Shown here: positions 36,120-48,600 of the stretch, one piece after another
Position numbering within the stretch: position 1 is the stretch's first letter
Layout: each line of letters starts with the position of its first letter
Origin: Chionis minor
Lineage: Eukaryota > Chordata > Aves > Charadriiformes > Chionididae
Assembly (NCBI GenBank): GCA_013398295.1
Contig: VZSF01006724.1
Location: 248,001 to 312,000, forward strand
Reading direction: 5' to 3'
Length of the DNA stretch: 64,000 bases
Program-made: the position numbers and the translations under genes
Notes under the pieces: model-generated
What the model was told of the DNA's origin: nothing
Databases searched by the model: none
Seen by the model: the letters and a program-made list of their open reading frames with translations, nothing else

Positions 36120-36430
36120 CCATCACTAGTGCGGGGCAGTAGGGAGGCGCCTCCTCACCCCCTTGTAGCAGCTCGCTAATGCCGTGCGCCCGTCTCGCTT
36201 TTTAAGAGGGGTGAGGTGGGGGAGCCCCCCACCCCCGCGGATGGACCCTCCGCCAGCCTTGCCGGGGAGCCGGGGCCTCCGGCCGGGACCGAGGCGCGGC
36301 CGCCAGAGGGCGCCGCCGGCCCGGCGATGGGGCGGGAGCAGGGCCCGGGCCTGTTGCCGCTGCTGTCCCCGCGGCCGAGCCGTGCGGTGCTTCGGCATGT
36401 GTCGAACCGCGTCACCAAAACCATCGGGGG
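36120..36430. promoter_or_regulatory. Small orphan CpG island
   Basis: About 300 bases are very rich in GC and CG dinucleotides in otherwise AT-rich surroundings, ending where antisense CR1 begins. Plus-strand ATGs at 36241 (63 codons) and 36327 (runs into CR1 sequence) open arginine- and proline-rich frames with no known domain; similar frames on the minus strand argue that composition explains them. It could be an orphan promoter, a distal regulatory island, or the first exon of an undetected gene. Confidence 0.55.
36300..36314 (+). promoter_or_regulatory. Strong CTCF-like motif
   Basis: CCGCCAGAGGGCGCC matches the CTCF core pattern CCASYAGRKGGCRSY at 14 of 15 positions (G instead of A at the third). 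CTCF organises chromatin loops and insulators. Position inside a CpG island next to repeats makes a boundary function plausible, but it is inferred. Confidence 0.5.
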
Positions 36431-36436
36431 CTTAAA

Positions 36437-37654
36437 AATCATGGAATGGTTAGAGTTGGAAGCGACCGTAAAGATCATCTAGTTCTGACCCCCCTGCCAT
36501 GGGCAGGGACACCTCCCACTAGCCCTGGTTGCTCAAAGCCCCATCCAGCCTGGCCTTGAACACTTCCAGGGATGGGGCATCCACAGCTTCCCTGGGCAAC
36601 CTGTTCCAGTGCCTCACCACCCTCACAGTAAACAATTTCTTCCTAATGTCTAGTTTAAATCTGTACTCTTTCAGTTTAAAACTGCTATTCCTTGTCCTAT
36701 TGCCACATTCTCTGAGAAAGAGTCCCTCCCTATCTTTCCTGTAGGCCCCCGTTAGTTGGGTACTGGAAAGCTGCTGTAAGGTCTCCCCAGAGCTTTCTCT
36801 TCTCCAGGCTGAACAACCCCGACTCTCCCAGCCTGTCTTCATAGCAGAAGAGCTCTAACAGGTCCCTGTCCTTTTTATGTTGGGGGTCCCAGAGCTGGAC
36901 ACAGTATTCCAGGTGTGTCACGAGAGCAGAGGGGCAGAATCCCCTCACTCAACCTGCTGGCCCTGCTGCTTTTGATGCAGCCCAGGATGTGGTTGGCCTT
37001 CTGGGCTATGAGCACACATTCACAGAATCACAGAATGTTAGGGGTTGGAAGGGACCTCTAGAGATCACTTGGTGCAACCCTCCTGCCAGAGCAGGTCCAC
37101 CTGCAGCAGGTTGCACAGAATGGTGTCCAGGTGGATTTGGAATGTCTCCAGAGTCAGAGACTCCACCATGTCTCTGGGCAGCCTGTTCCAGTGCTCTGCC
37201 ACCCTCAAAGGAAAGAAGTTCCTCCTCATGTTAAGATGGAACTTCCTATATTCGATTTTATATCCATTACCCCTTGTCCTATCACTGGGTACTATGAAAA
37301 AAGACTGGCCTCCTCCTCCTGGCACCCTCCCTTTAAGTATTTGTAAATATTTATGAGATCCCCCCTCAGTCTTCTCTTCTCCAGACTAAAAAGACCCAAA
37401 TCCCTCAGCCTTTCCTCATAAGAAAGATGCTCCAGCCCCCTAATCATCTTCGTGGCCCTACATTGCCGGCTCACGTTGAGCTCTTCATGCACCAACACCC
37501 CCAAGTCCCTCTCCTCAGGGCTGCTTTCGATCCATTCTCCACCCAGCATGGGATTGCCCCAACCCACATGCAGGACCTTGCACTTGGTCTGGCTGAACTT
37601 CATGAGGTTGGCACGGGCCCACCTCTCAAGCATGTCCAGGTCCCTCTGGATGGC
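36437..37654 (-). mobile_element. CR1 LINE copy A, antisense, split by a nested CR1
   Basis: The plus strand starts with the complement of the CR1 3' end (AATCATGGAATGGTTAGAG) and then encodes, on the minus strand, the ORF2 C-terminus (VVRHWNRLPREAVDAPSL; about 36519-36842). At 37020 the copy is interrupted by another CR1. It resumes at about 37460 with ATTGCCGGCTCACGTTGAGC and continues upstream in ORF2 ([18 protein letters not shown] on the minus strand) to a 5' truncation at about 37654. Frameshifts and missing catalytic domains mean it is inactive. Confidence 0.9.
37021..37459 (-). mobile_element. CR1 LINE copy B, antisense, inserted into copy A
   Basis: It begins with the CR1 3' end complement (CACAGAATCACAGAATG) and carries the minus-strand ORF2 C-terminus (VAEHWNRLPRDMVESLTLE). 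It is severely 5' truncated. ACATT immediately left (37016-37020) is repeated immediately right (37460-37464), a short target-site duplication consistent with insertion into copy A. Copy B is therefore the younger of the two. Confidence 0.88.
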
Positions 37655-40600
37655 AAATAAAAATATTTTTTTTTAATTTAAAATAATTTAAAAATAATTT
37701 TTAAAGGAGGGGGAAAAAAAGAGCACCAAACACAACTGAGCTTCCTGTGTTCATTTATGACTTTGTTAATAGGCGGCCTTGTTGCCCCTCATGAGGAGCC
37801 CGTCCCTGTGCAGACGAGGGTGAGGTGGTGGGCTGGCTCCATGAAGCAGGGGTGCTCCAGGTGGGCAGGGAGGTGTGAGCTCTGCCCTCCCCTTCGGGGC
37901 TCGCTGTCCTGTGTGGCCAGCATTGGCCGGCCCTTCTCCTGAGGGGGTCTGGTGGAGGCAGAGGTACTCCTGCCTGCAGGGACCCGCTGCTGGATGTGCC
38001 GTGTCTTCTGCTGCCGCCAGATCTGCGCAGCCCATGGGGGAAAGGACAGGGTGCAGCGGAAACTGGAGGGCCCCCCAGTAACTACGACTAAAGCATCATT
38101 GCCTGCATTATTCCGTATGGAGGAAATTCCCATCTCCTTTGGGTTGTGGGTTTGTTGGTTTGGGTTGGGTTTTTTTTTTTCCCTCTCTCAAGTGGTATGT
38201 GTGAGTTCTTAGTCCAGATCCTGAGCTTCAAGAAAAACACCTTTCCGCTTGCATAGACTTTGGGGCTGTTTATGGGCTTTCCGTATCTCATCCTCTGCAG
38301 AGCGCAAGGGAGATGTTGCAAAAAGCGCTGGCCTCCAGGCACACAAACCTTGCCAGGGCTCCTGTGCTGCTGGGTCAGGGTAGTCCCATTCAGGCCACCA
38401 GAGCTAATACTAGTTCAGGCTCTGTCTGCAAAGCATTTTTCTTTCACTTTTTCCCTTTGCATTGCATAGATTGGAGGAGATTAAAGAAAAAAGCTGTGAC
38501 AGGGATCATGGGTATGAAGAAGTCTCATGCTCTCCATGTAACTTTGTCTGCCATTCACATATTAGTATGTAACTGCTTAATAGGGAAATAGAATACTGAA
38601 AGCACTCCATCCCCAATAAATACAACACTGAGGTTGTAATTGTACCTTATTCGGTGATTTCTTGGGTGAGAATTCACTTGACTGAGTCTCGCTTTAAGAG
38701 CCTGATTCTGATCTGACCAGCATTGTGTTTGCTCCTTCGGATATTACACATTGAAATTGTGAATGGCATTGCTACAGAGCGGAAGGGGTTCAGGTCTTAC
38801 AGTAGTTTGCAAATGAGCCGCTTCAGTGGATCTTATTAAATAAATACATAAATAAATAAAATTCCACACTCCTTAGTGGCCAGTATGTCTAGACCAGTGT
38901 GTGAACTTAACTCTCTCCGCCTAGTCCTGTATGTCCACTTTCTCGCTTGCGATATCGTTGCTTGAATTTGAGGCTGTGAACTTCAGGTCCTCTGTGGGAG
39001 GCATGTCTTCACAGTGCTTGTTTACATGGTGCCTTGTTTAATGGTGTCCTCATGTGAAGGCTCATAGTGCTCTTGTAAGGTTGCAATAAATAAACTCTTT
39101 GAAAGGGTCCATCAGGTGAGGTAATCTGAGCGGTGCATTTGTGTGAGAGCTTATATGGCTGTAACAGAGGAAAGACACATGCAAGGAATTGATGATATTT
39201 AAGCGTTTTGCTAGTGAAGACACCACCTGTCCTGTAGGAACAGGAAAGCTATTGTGGACCTGAATCTGCCTGTCTTCCTCTGGTGCCAGTGCTCCACAAA
39301 GCAAGCATTTTGTGTCTTTAATGCTATTCCGCTTAGCAAAAGGTACAGCCTGGGACCAGTCAGAGAACATAATTAAAGAAAGCTCAGCTTCCATCCCTCA
39401 TATAAAGGTCATGTATTCATATTTCAGTTATTTAAGTCAGCCTCCAGTATTTATAAAGTGTCTGATGTTCTCTTAGTGCTGTGTAAACAATAGCAAACCA
39501 AAGCAGAATTAATTTTCAATTAATCTGAGACATTCATAACAGGGATTAGAACAATAAACAAGTTTTATAATCGTCCTTCCTCTGCATATGAGACTTTGAC
39601 CTCTTTAGATGAATCAGATATTATTTGTCAAATTATTTATAAAATTCAGTATTAGTAATCACAGACAGTCCAAACTGACTCAAGCTTCATCCCCTCCTAT
39701 TCCATTTCCTCCAGGTGGGGGAAAATTTTTTTTTTAAAGAGAAGTTTGGAATATGAACAGTCTTTATCTCATTTAAAGAAAAGTTGGTTTTCTGTGTCTC
39801 ATTCTACCTTTTTAACCCGTAAATTTTTTTCATTTCCAAGCTTTTTCTTAGCATTTCTGAGGTCTGAAATTTTTTTATTTTTTAAATGAAACCTGAGATT
39901 CCCGTGTAATTGCTTGCCTTTGGGAGTTCAGGTTTTAATTAAAGAAGCAACAACGTGGGACAGTTGTGATAAAATCATAAGAACTGGCAACATGTTTAAT
40001 TTTCGAAGCCAGGTAGGGAAGGATTGCAAAGGAGAAGAAAACAGCCTGACTGTCAGGAGACTTTACTGATGATGAAATCCTGTGGGACTATGGATAGCCA
40101 GCTCCAGTGCCCGGAGGATGCAGAGGGGTCATTACAGGTCACTTATACCCACTGGAAGCGCAGGAAAATTCGAATCTTCAACCATCAAGACTGCTTTATA
40201 TTCATGGTCTTTACTAGGTTAACCCTCCCCCCTCTCCAGCTTCTTAGCTGTTGATAATCTTTGCTTACCGGTGCACATTTGAATTGCATGCGCTTTTCAG
40301 GGCAAGGGTAGTGCCCCCACAGACTCTGCCCCATGCCAAGCAGATGTTTAGGGAGAATCCACAAGGCTCAGGGCAAAAGGTGAGACCATGGCTGTCTGTT
40401 TATCTGCATGTATTGTTTAAATGATGATTCATTACTTGCTTAGAACAAGGAACTGGGCAAGGGTTGCACCCTTTCCCTGAAGGACCCTAGTGCCTAATGC
40501 CAAAAGTGGTGAAAAAAGTCCTGACCTTCAAAGAGAGAGATAGTAAAAGTTCTCTGTCAGAGGTGTTTTAGATAGCACTGAACAAAGTCTTGGAGAGCTA

Positions 40601-43600
40601 TTGACTACAGTAGATCTGAAAAGGAGATAACCCACCAGATCTCTGGCTTTGCTTTGTAGTGTAATTATAGGTGATCTTTACTGTCACACGGCTGACCATC
40701 TTCCTGGGTGCTGGGGAGAAAACTGGTGATTCGTTACTGCTGTGACTCTTGCTCCAGCACATGTCTCATGAGCAGGCACGTCTAGTCGGAGAAATGGCAT
40801 CATGCTTAGCGTTCGTGGTATTCAGCAGTGTTGAGATGTATTAATTCATCCTCTGATGAGTTCGTCTTACCTCTGCTTTTCATATTGAAGCTCTCAGTTT
40901 CATAGCTGGTTATTCTGAATGGGTGGCTGGAGAGCGTTGTTCTCCTAGCATGAACTGCGTGCTCGGTTAATGTAACACAAATCTGTTAGGAAGAAACGAA
41001 GAATTGGGGCAATGATGGAGCCTGTATCCTGCTGCTATCAGTACGTGATAATGGAAGGTCATTCGGTAAGACAGCACCAAACACAACGTGGGCAGAAAGG
41101 AAATCTTCTGTTTCAGAAAGGCTGACCTAGCACCCAAGTGAATGGAAAATGTGTCATCCTTCAACTGCCCAAAGGAGCAGTGCCCTTATCTTGCGCTTGC
41201 CTTGCAGTCGGGGACATGACCCTGCTTTTTAGCCATAGGGTTTCACTGTGCAAGCCATCATGGCTGCTGATCCCATCACCTTGTTATCTTCTTCATACTG
41301 CTGTGTTCAGTATGTGTGCCCTTGTACCCTCCCTATACTCACCACTTAAAATGAAGGCAATTTGATTTCACACAATCAAAAAATACTGTTGTCTTGTACT
41401 AGCGAAGTACCTTGTGCATTGGGGTGAATTCACCCAGAGAGACTAAACAGTGGTCCAATTTCCCGTGATTTTTCATATTGGGAAGAGATATGAAATTATC
41501 CTGGCTTTCCCATTGTGAATTCTGTCATTAGACTATATTAGAGCTGCTTCTCCATTCATCTTCCTCCCCCCCGGCTGCTCTGAGCTTTTTCAGGCTGGTG
41601 TTTGCTGCTTTGGCTTTGTGTTACCACTGGGGAGAGAGGAGGACAAGTGGCTCTCCCCAGTCAATCTGTGCCAAAGCATGTTTCAGAAGTATGTTTAGCT
41701 TTGATTCGGAGGGGTGAGAAGAGGTTCTCCTGTCTCTGTTTGCCTCTTCTTTTTTTTTTTTTTTTTTACTTTGAAGCCATCAAACATTTTCATTGTCTGG
41801 CTTCGTATGTCTCTCAAACATGGGAACCAGCAGAGAGAATATGATGAAATAGGTATTTAAGGCAATTAAGGGGCAGGCTGGAGCACAGGCTGAGTTATCA
41901 ATCATTGCATGATCTACCTGGAGAGGTGAAAGAACAGTGTGAGTACTCGGTATATATCCATCAGGTATTGAAGAGGGCCTGTCTGGGGATTTTTTTTTTT
42001 TTAAAACTAAATCTGCAATGAAGTAAAGTTGTTAGTTTACCTGCTCGTGTCTTATGGTTCCAGATAGAACTCTGCCTCTCAATACCCTGGAGGAGCTGAG
42101 AACAGGAAATCACTTTTCCAGAGCTCTGATTTAATAAAAACTCAGTTCCGGGACCAAAGCAGAAGATGGACCGAGAACCCCCAAGTGACACACAGCATTT
42201 AATTTTTATTTTTTTAAAAACCTCTTACACCGCTGCAGTAACACAAAAAAATAGTGTTTAGTTAAGAGAAATCTGAAAGAGAGAAGTGTGTTAGCCCACA
42301 GAAAAAATCTGTCACGGATCAGTTTATATCCTAAAATGTCTTAATCTTGTTTTTCCTGCTACAAATAAAAATAGAAATTGTGAACAGATTTTTACAGTGT
42401 CCTCTGTAAAAACTGCCAACTGCATCAATAACCTATTTGTGCTCAATATATTAGTGATTCAACAATAAGAGACTTACACAGGTATTTATTTGTTTTACTG
42501 TTGAGAGGATAATACTCTAGTCATTTCAAATGGGTAAAAATTAAAAGTTCTGCCTGCTCCCAGTTTAAATTATTGGTTGTCACCCTGCAGTTTGGAGCTC
42601 TGCTGGTAGTTTGAGGCTATGGAGCCCTTCTAACCAGTAATGCTGATGAGCTTGCTAATGCTGATGGACTCTACTGATACATTTAGGTCTATGAAACACT
42701 TTCAAAATATTGCGGTGATTTGTTGACCTCAAACTCTGAGAAATGCCAGTCTAAGCAAAGAATGTGGAAAGGGAAAGAAACCAAAGCAGTGTGTTGTGGC
42801 ATGGCCAAGCTTAGAAAACGTTTGGGAAAATAGAGAGGGATTTTTTTCTGTAACATCAGTAACTGAATTTAGAAAAAAATATTGTCGTTCTTCTTAAAAT
42901 TTTTGATAGTAATAATGCTTTTTAATAAATCATTCTCTGAGAGAAGAAAGGGGGTTTTGGTGCTGATATTTAAACAAAACCCCACTAGGTGTCCTCAGTC
43001 AGTAGTTTGACCTGAGAAGTTAAGAATTTCTCCTAGGAGGGTGGTAGTCTGAGGTGTGGGAAACAAAGCCAGAGCAACCTGTTGTGGTTTGGAAAGCTGC
43101 GGGCTTCCTCCTCCTCCTCCACATGCCCGCAAAACAGCACTGAAAGTCGGTTCTGGCCCTGAGAGCATACCTGTGTCAGTACCAAGGTGCTCATCAGTGT
43201 TTCCATGCTACAAGGAGATGCCTTTAAATGTAAGAGTAAGTGTGTTCTGAATCCATCTTGACATACACTGTAGGTGTGTTGTCTACTTGCAAGCACATGG
43301 ATCACTCTGTCCACCTTAAATGCCAGATGAAGGAATAGCTTCAAAGAATGTCATGTTTGTTTGGAGAATAAATAGGTCTGTTATAATCAATGAACGTGAA
43401 CAATCAAGGAACCTCAGGGTTTCTTGAGAACGTTAGTTTGAAAAATATCCAAACACATGTGCATGCAACCAGATTCAACCTGAACTTGCAAACCTCTTGA
43501 GTCAATGAAGGTCATCTGGAAACCTTCTGGCTTTCTTCCGAGTCTTTTGGCACAGTTTTTGCTGTAGGGTTAGGAATACACCAAGCACTGCTATCCTGCT

Positions 43601-45560
43601 ACTGGCTCACATCTCCCCCTTTGATTTGCTAGAGGTGGTGGGAAGTATGGAAAAGACTCCAAGTGCGCCTCTGCATCACTGAACCTATTTCATCCTCTTC
43701 TTTTGCCTTTTGGGTTGTGTTGATAGTAGAAATTGAAAATCTCTGTAGAAAGCAAAGATGTTTGAAATCTCTCAGGCAGAAAATTAGCATGTAGACAAGG
43801 ACTGTGGTTCAGAGTGTCTGAACCCCAAATTTAGTCTTACTAAATATAAAAACCTAAAAATCGCACTGGTTGTTTTCTGTGTAGTTCCAGCAGGCTCGCA
43901 CTAGTGTTCTTAATGAGTTTTGTAAATAATCTTTAAAAGTAATCAAAACCTAGACTGAAGCTCTGTGAGGGGCACAGTGACCTTATGACAAATCTTGGAA
44001 TTACACATCTGTGCTCAGTGTTGTTTCTGGTCTACTACACATCAGTGCCCAAGGTTGTTGGACTGTAGGTTGGGTTTTGTTGGTTTTGGTGTTTTTTGCT
44101 GGAGGGCAGGCAGAAAAGAAGGCAATCAAGGCACAAATCCAGGCACCTTTAGGTATCTATCCTAGTACTGTATTTGTTTTTAATATTGAATACTGCTACT
44201 GAAATATAATAGAAAAGTCTTATTTGAATGTTTCTGTAATCTTTTTAATATGTCTGAACACTAGCTCTCCATGGGACCTCACATTTTGCTGTTTCAAAAT
44301 GTTGAAAACATTCTATACTTCTAGAAGAAAACTGTTTTTAATGATGAACAGAGACTGTGGCTCAAGATGTATATTAGCGAAAAACCAGATTATTGAGTGA
44401 GTTAAACGCTCATGAGACTTGCAAATTGACAACTTTGGAGGAGAAAGTTCTCCATATAGCCACAGGGCAAATAAAGCAAAGGCAGAAGAAATACAGGCCC
44501 TGACAAAGTGCTGTAACTTTGGCCCCAGGATGTCCCATTTCCAGCTTGGTTGAATGCTTGGCCTCTCTTCCCGAAGGCTGAAGCTGTTGCTCTTTTGTCT
44601 TGTTTTGAGTCCTTCAGGAGGTACCTGTTGCCCTATAAGCTCCTCTAGGTAATTTTTTCCCCTCTTTCTAATGCTGATGATCTTAATACAACTCTGGAAT
44701 AACCAGCGGCTCTGGCGCCTTCGTGCTTATCTTGCTTTGAAATGTAAGGTTGGACCTCCCTTGAGTAGTCACATGAATTCACTGAAGGAAACCAGCCATT
44801 TTGCGGGGGCATAGAAGAGAGGAACTTGACCCTTTCAGCAAGGCCTAAAAGGCAGGAGTCAACATGACTCACCATAGGTTTTGAGTGGTGTGTTTCCTGA
44901 TCCAACACTTCTTCCTGTGTATTTCTCTTCTCATTCTGATCTTAGTCATAAAGTTTTATGAGCTCTTTTCTTCCCGGACTTTTTACCCTAGCTCAGTGCT
45001 GTTAAGCAGCCCTTTGTTCCTTTTAGTCATCCACCCACAGCTTTCCCAGTTTTATTAGTGCCAAAATGAATGTTCCTACTTCTCTAGGCCATTCAGCACA
45101 TATTGATTCGCCCAACTTCTAATCAGCCTTTTCTTATTCCCAGTGTGGGACTGGGAATTAGCTGAAATTTAAATAGAATCATGCAGATTAGGATGTCTGC
45201 AGAAGCAGATCCCCTTTTGTATGGCGCAGAAGATAAGCCTTAGGTTTCTAAATGCTCCGACAATCTTTCTGGCATGATTAGCACTCCAGGGAGTGTTCCT
45301 GTTATCCAGAAAGGCTTTAATTGTGCCCTTGGGGTATTGTGAGGCAGGAGGGGAGACTACCTGTGTTAGGGAAAGATAAATCATTTATCACATTTCTGGA
45401 TGTTTTGAAAGTCCCTGGCAAACACCAGGTTGGAGCAGAAAGCTCAGCAGTGATTCCTGCTGGGAGGCAGGCAGCCCCACAGTGGCTCACAGCTGATTGC
45501 ACTGGCAGAGGAGGTTGGCACAGCACCTACTCTCCAAAACATGTGCTCTGTCCAAGGCAG
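37655..45560. other. Long intergenic stretch, nothing recognised
   Basis: About 8 kb. GC-richer sequence at 37755-38080 holds short frames on both strands without domains. An AAATAAATACATAAATAAAT-type simple repeat lies at about 38838-38861 and a T-run at about 41750-41767. No RNA gene or transposon was identified. Confidence 0.5.
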
Positions 45561-45566
45561 TCACTA

Positions 45567-45603
45567 TTTGGGAAGACAAGGCAGCCCTTTGGGAAGACAA
45601 GGC
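45567..45603. repeat. Short direct repeat, 16 bases, period 21
   Basis: TTTGGGAAGACAAGGC occurs exactly at 45567 and again at 45588. A minor tandem duplication. Confidence 0.85.
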
Positions 45604-48600
45604 GTGCTGTGGCTGCCCTACCTTAACTTCAGTGTTGGCTGTTTGTGGGGGGTCTCATCCCAGAGACTCCTGGCTGGTCTCATGGACAGTAGATTGATTT
45701 GTAGCTCCTTTATAGGAATGACTAGCTCTAAGGTCAGGTCTTTGTTTTGCCTCTCCCTGTAGAAGAGTCCCTGCTGTCAAGAAGAAGCTTGCATAGAGGG
45801 AGCAAGGATATAATTTTTCTCTAGTCTTTAATTAGTGGCTTTTTTAAATGGTTTCTTCACAAGCAAGCCCTTTAGGTTGCTACTATTTCTGACTTGTCTG
45901 ACTCTGCTGTCTCCTCTCTCCCTCCATGCCCTAGCCCTCTCGTTTCCATTTTTGTGTCTTTTTTTCCCCTCTTGTTGCGCTTCCCTCCCTGCAGAGCTTT
46001 GTACCTCTTCATGGTCATTTACCTCTTTATTCACACCTACTGCAGTCTTTGCTTAACCTTACCGAAAAGATCAACTGTTGAAGAACTAATGTTGACACTG
46101 AACTGTCATCGCTGTTACTCTGCCATGCCAAGGTTGCTGTAAGATGGCAAGAAAGGTTTAGTTGTCGAGTCATTGTTTGGAGACCTCTGCAAGCTTGGGC
46201 GTGTGTGACTATCTCTGCTTGGTTCTTTTTTTGGCAGGCCTCCCCTGTGACAAATGAGGGCTAGAGTCTTGTCCATTAAAAAACAATGAAAAACAAAGCA
46301 ACCTTCTAACACACACTTAGCATCTGGATTTCTACCCAGAGCAAACTAGGCTTACAAACCGCACGCTCCGCTGCCTTTCTGCAGAGGCATGTCCTGAGTT
46401 TTGTGGAGCTTTTCTTCTGGTGTGAAGGGCAGGCTGGATCTACAGTGCTGGATCAGCACCGAGACCGATATTTAGATAGCCAGCCAAGTCTTAGTATCTG
46501 TGGGGAAGTTCTCTGTTTCCATAGTGTTTGGGATTGCTATCGGATGGACTCGAGCAAAAAAAAAAAGGTCCAGTCACAGGTTTAGTTATGCAAAGTGGGG
46601 AACATGAGCAGGAAGCTGAAATACATTTGTTTTGAGGATATTTCTAATAGAGCACTAAACTAATTTAAGCAAATAGTGCACTGGAGTCAACTCCCACCAG
46701 AGTCAGCTGCACAATCGGGCTCCACAAAGGTGAACATGATGCTTAATTAACACTAGAAGCTCTATGTGACCATGGGGCTTCTCATACAAAGAAAGAGCAG
46801 TGAGTAGACCAGATGTGTATTAAGCAAGGAGAAGAGGTCACTGCCCACAAGCCAAACCCAGGTTGCTGTCCCTTGTCCTTCCCCTGCAGAGTCAGAGTGT
46901 TCTCTGCCCAGCTACCTGCCATGGGGTGGGTGGAGGGAGGAGGAGGAAGGAAGGAGAGCAGGAGCTTCCACTTTTGGTAACAAGTTACTGAGGTTTGACA
47001 TGAACTCCTACCTTGGAGCAGGGCAGGGAGTGCAAGGGGCAGAGAACGGGCAGAGCGGAGGCGGCAGTCGCCATGCTGGTGGTGGTGGGGATGGACCTGA
47101 GGAAAAAGCTGGGGCATGACGCTGGGCTGCACAGCAAGATCTGGGACATGCTGGTCTTTGGCCTGGTGGAGCAGGTGACAGCCCTTCAGTCTATGCTCAG
47201 AAAAACTCTACGACAATCCTGTTTGCAGGGAGGAGAAGAGAAAGACTTGGGAGGGCAGCAGTGTGGAGAGAAAAGATGAAAAGTAAAGAAGTGAAAATCG
47301 GTTAAAACCGTATTTTTTTCAAGTTTATTGAGTAAATGGGACAATAGAAATGATCTTCACAAATACTGATAACTCAAATTTTTAATTTGACAGAATCTGA
47401 AATAATCTGTTTTCATCTAGAGACTTTCTTACTTTGGTTTGAGTATGATTTGAAATACCTTCATTAAAGAAAAAAATTGCCAAATATCAAGTTCCTTGGG
47501 CAGTGGACAGACGGGACAATTATTTCGAAAACACTTATTTGGGGGGGTGTGGAGGGAGGGAAATGCTGATTATATGTGTGTGTATATATACACACACATA
47601 CAGAAATCTGTCAGGAAGAACCTTCAGTAACTTGCATGAAATACATAGATTTTTTTATTTTTTTTTAATGGCATCTTTCAACGCAGAAATCTGATTAGTG
47701 GACACAGCTTACTTCTCAAATGAAATAATCCTCTCTAAGGCTGTTATGCCAGCTGCGTGCTGGAGCTGAGTTCAGGTATTTGTACACAAGTCACTAGTGG
47801 GGTGCTGAAAGAAATTACTTCTTGTTCCTCACAACCAAGGATGGCTTCGTAATGAATGTCTGTCCCAATGCCATAAGGTAGAACCTGATGTGGACTGTTT
47901 TGCATTGTAATGATGATACATTATTGATACAAGGAGAAGTATTTCACCCAGTTACAGCGCAGACCTCTCCCATAATATCTTCTTGTGCAAGTGCATTGAA
48001 ATCTCTGTTGACATTGAGTGTGTCCGGCTGTGTCATTATGTTTCCAAACAAGCCACTCCTTCTCCCCATTATTTCCTAAACCTCTCTCCAGAGAAATTAT
48101 TTACTTCGGTGCTGACCCACAGTGAGGAGGGGGGAAAAAAAAGTGTGTATATATAAAAAGTAAGCCCAATAAAGCTGTAGCAGGGCACTTTTCAACTAAT
48201 AAAGGAAGGAAATGCTTTTGTGGGGTGTGGTTTTAGGAGATCATTTCATTACATTCTACTATGTTGGGGTTTTTTTTCTCTTGATACTGAAATTTCTTCA
48301 GGAGAGGAGACTACTCACACCAAGCAGATCCATGAACTGACAAGTGTCTCAGCTTAATTTCAAGAATGAATTGCCCTCGAAAGGTTTTTATTGCCACATC
48401 TGTTTTTCTGCCCTAAACATTAATGCTTTTGGATGGTAACTTGTCTGTTGACACATTGTCTTCCTGCTTCCCAGACAAAGTACTCATCCACACTTAAAAT
48501 ACTTGGGATTTTTCAGGGGAGGGGAGACTCTTTTTTTTTTATCATACTGTTTGATTATCAGTGATACTGGATTGTATAAAAGCAGGAAACAAAAGGAGCC

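Noticed and set aside
36519..37633. Several minus-strand frames with conserved-looking peptide segments
   Set aside because: They are CR1 ORF2 C-terminal remnants, already covered by the mobile-element entries, not host genes.
39420..39490. Third possible MIR-like tail (TTATAAAGTGTCTGATG)
   Set aside because: Only one short block resembles the consensus, too little to call.
47013..47279. Frame with a weak look of an acyl-CoA ligase segment (IWDMLVF)
   Set aside because: Only a few residues resemble the family. No AMP-binding motif and no continuing similarity, so a processed pseudogene is not supported.
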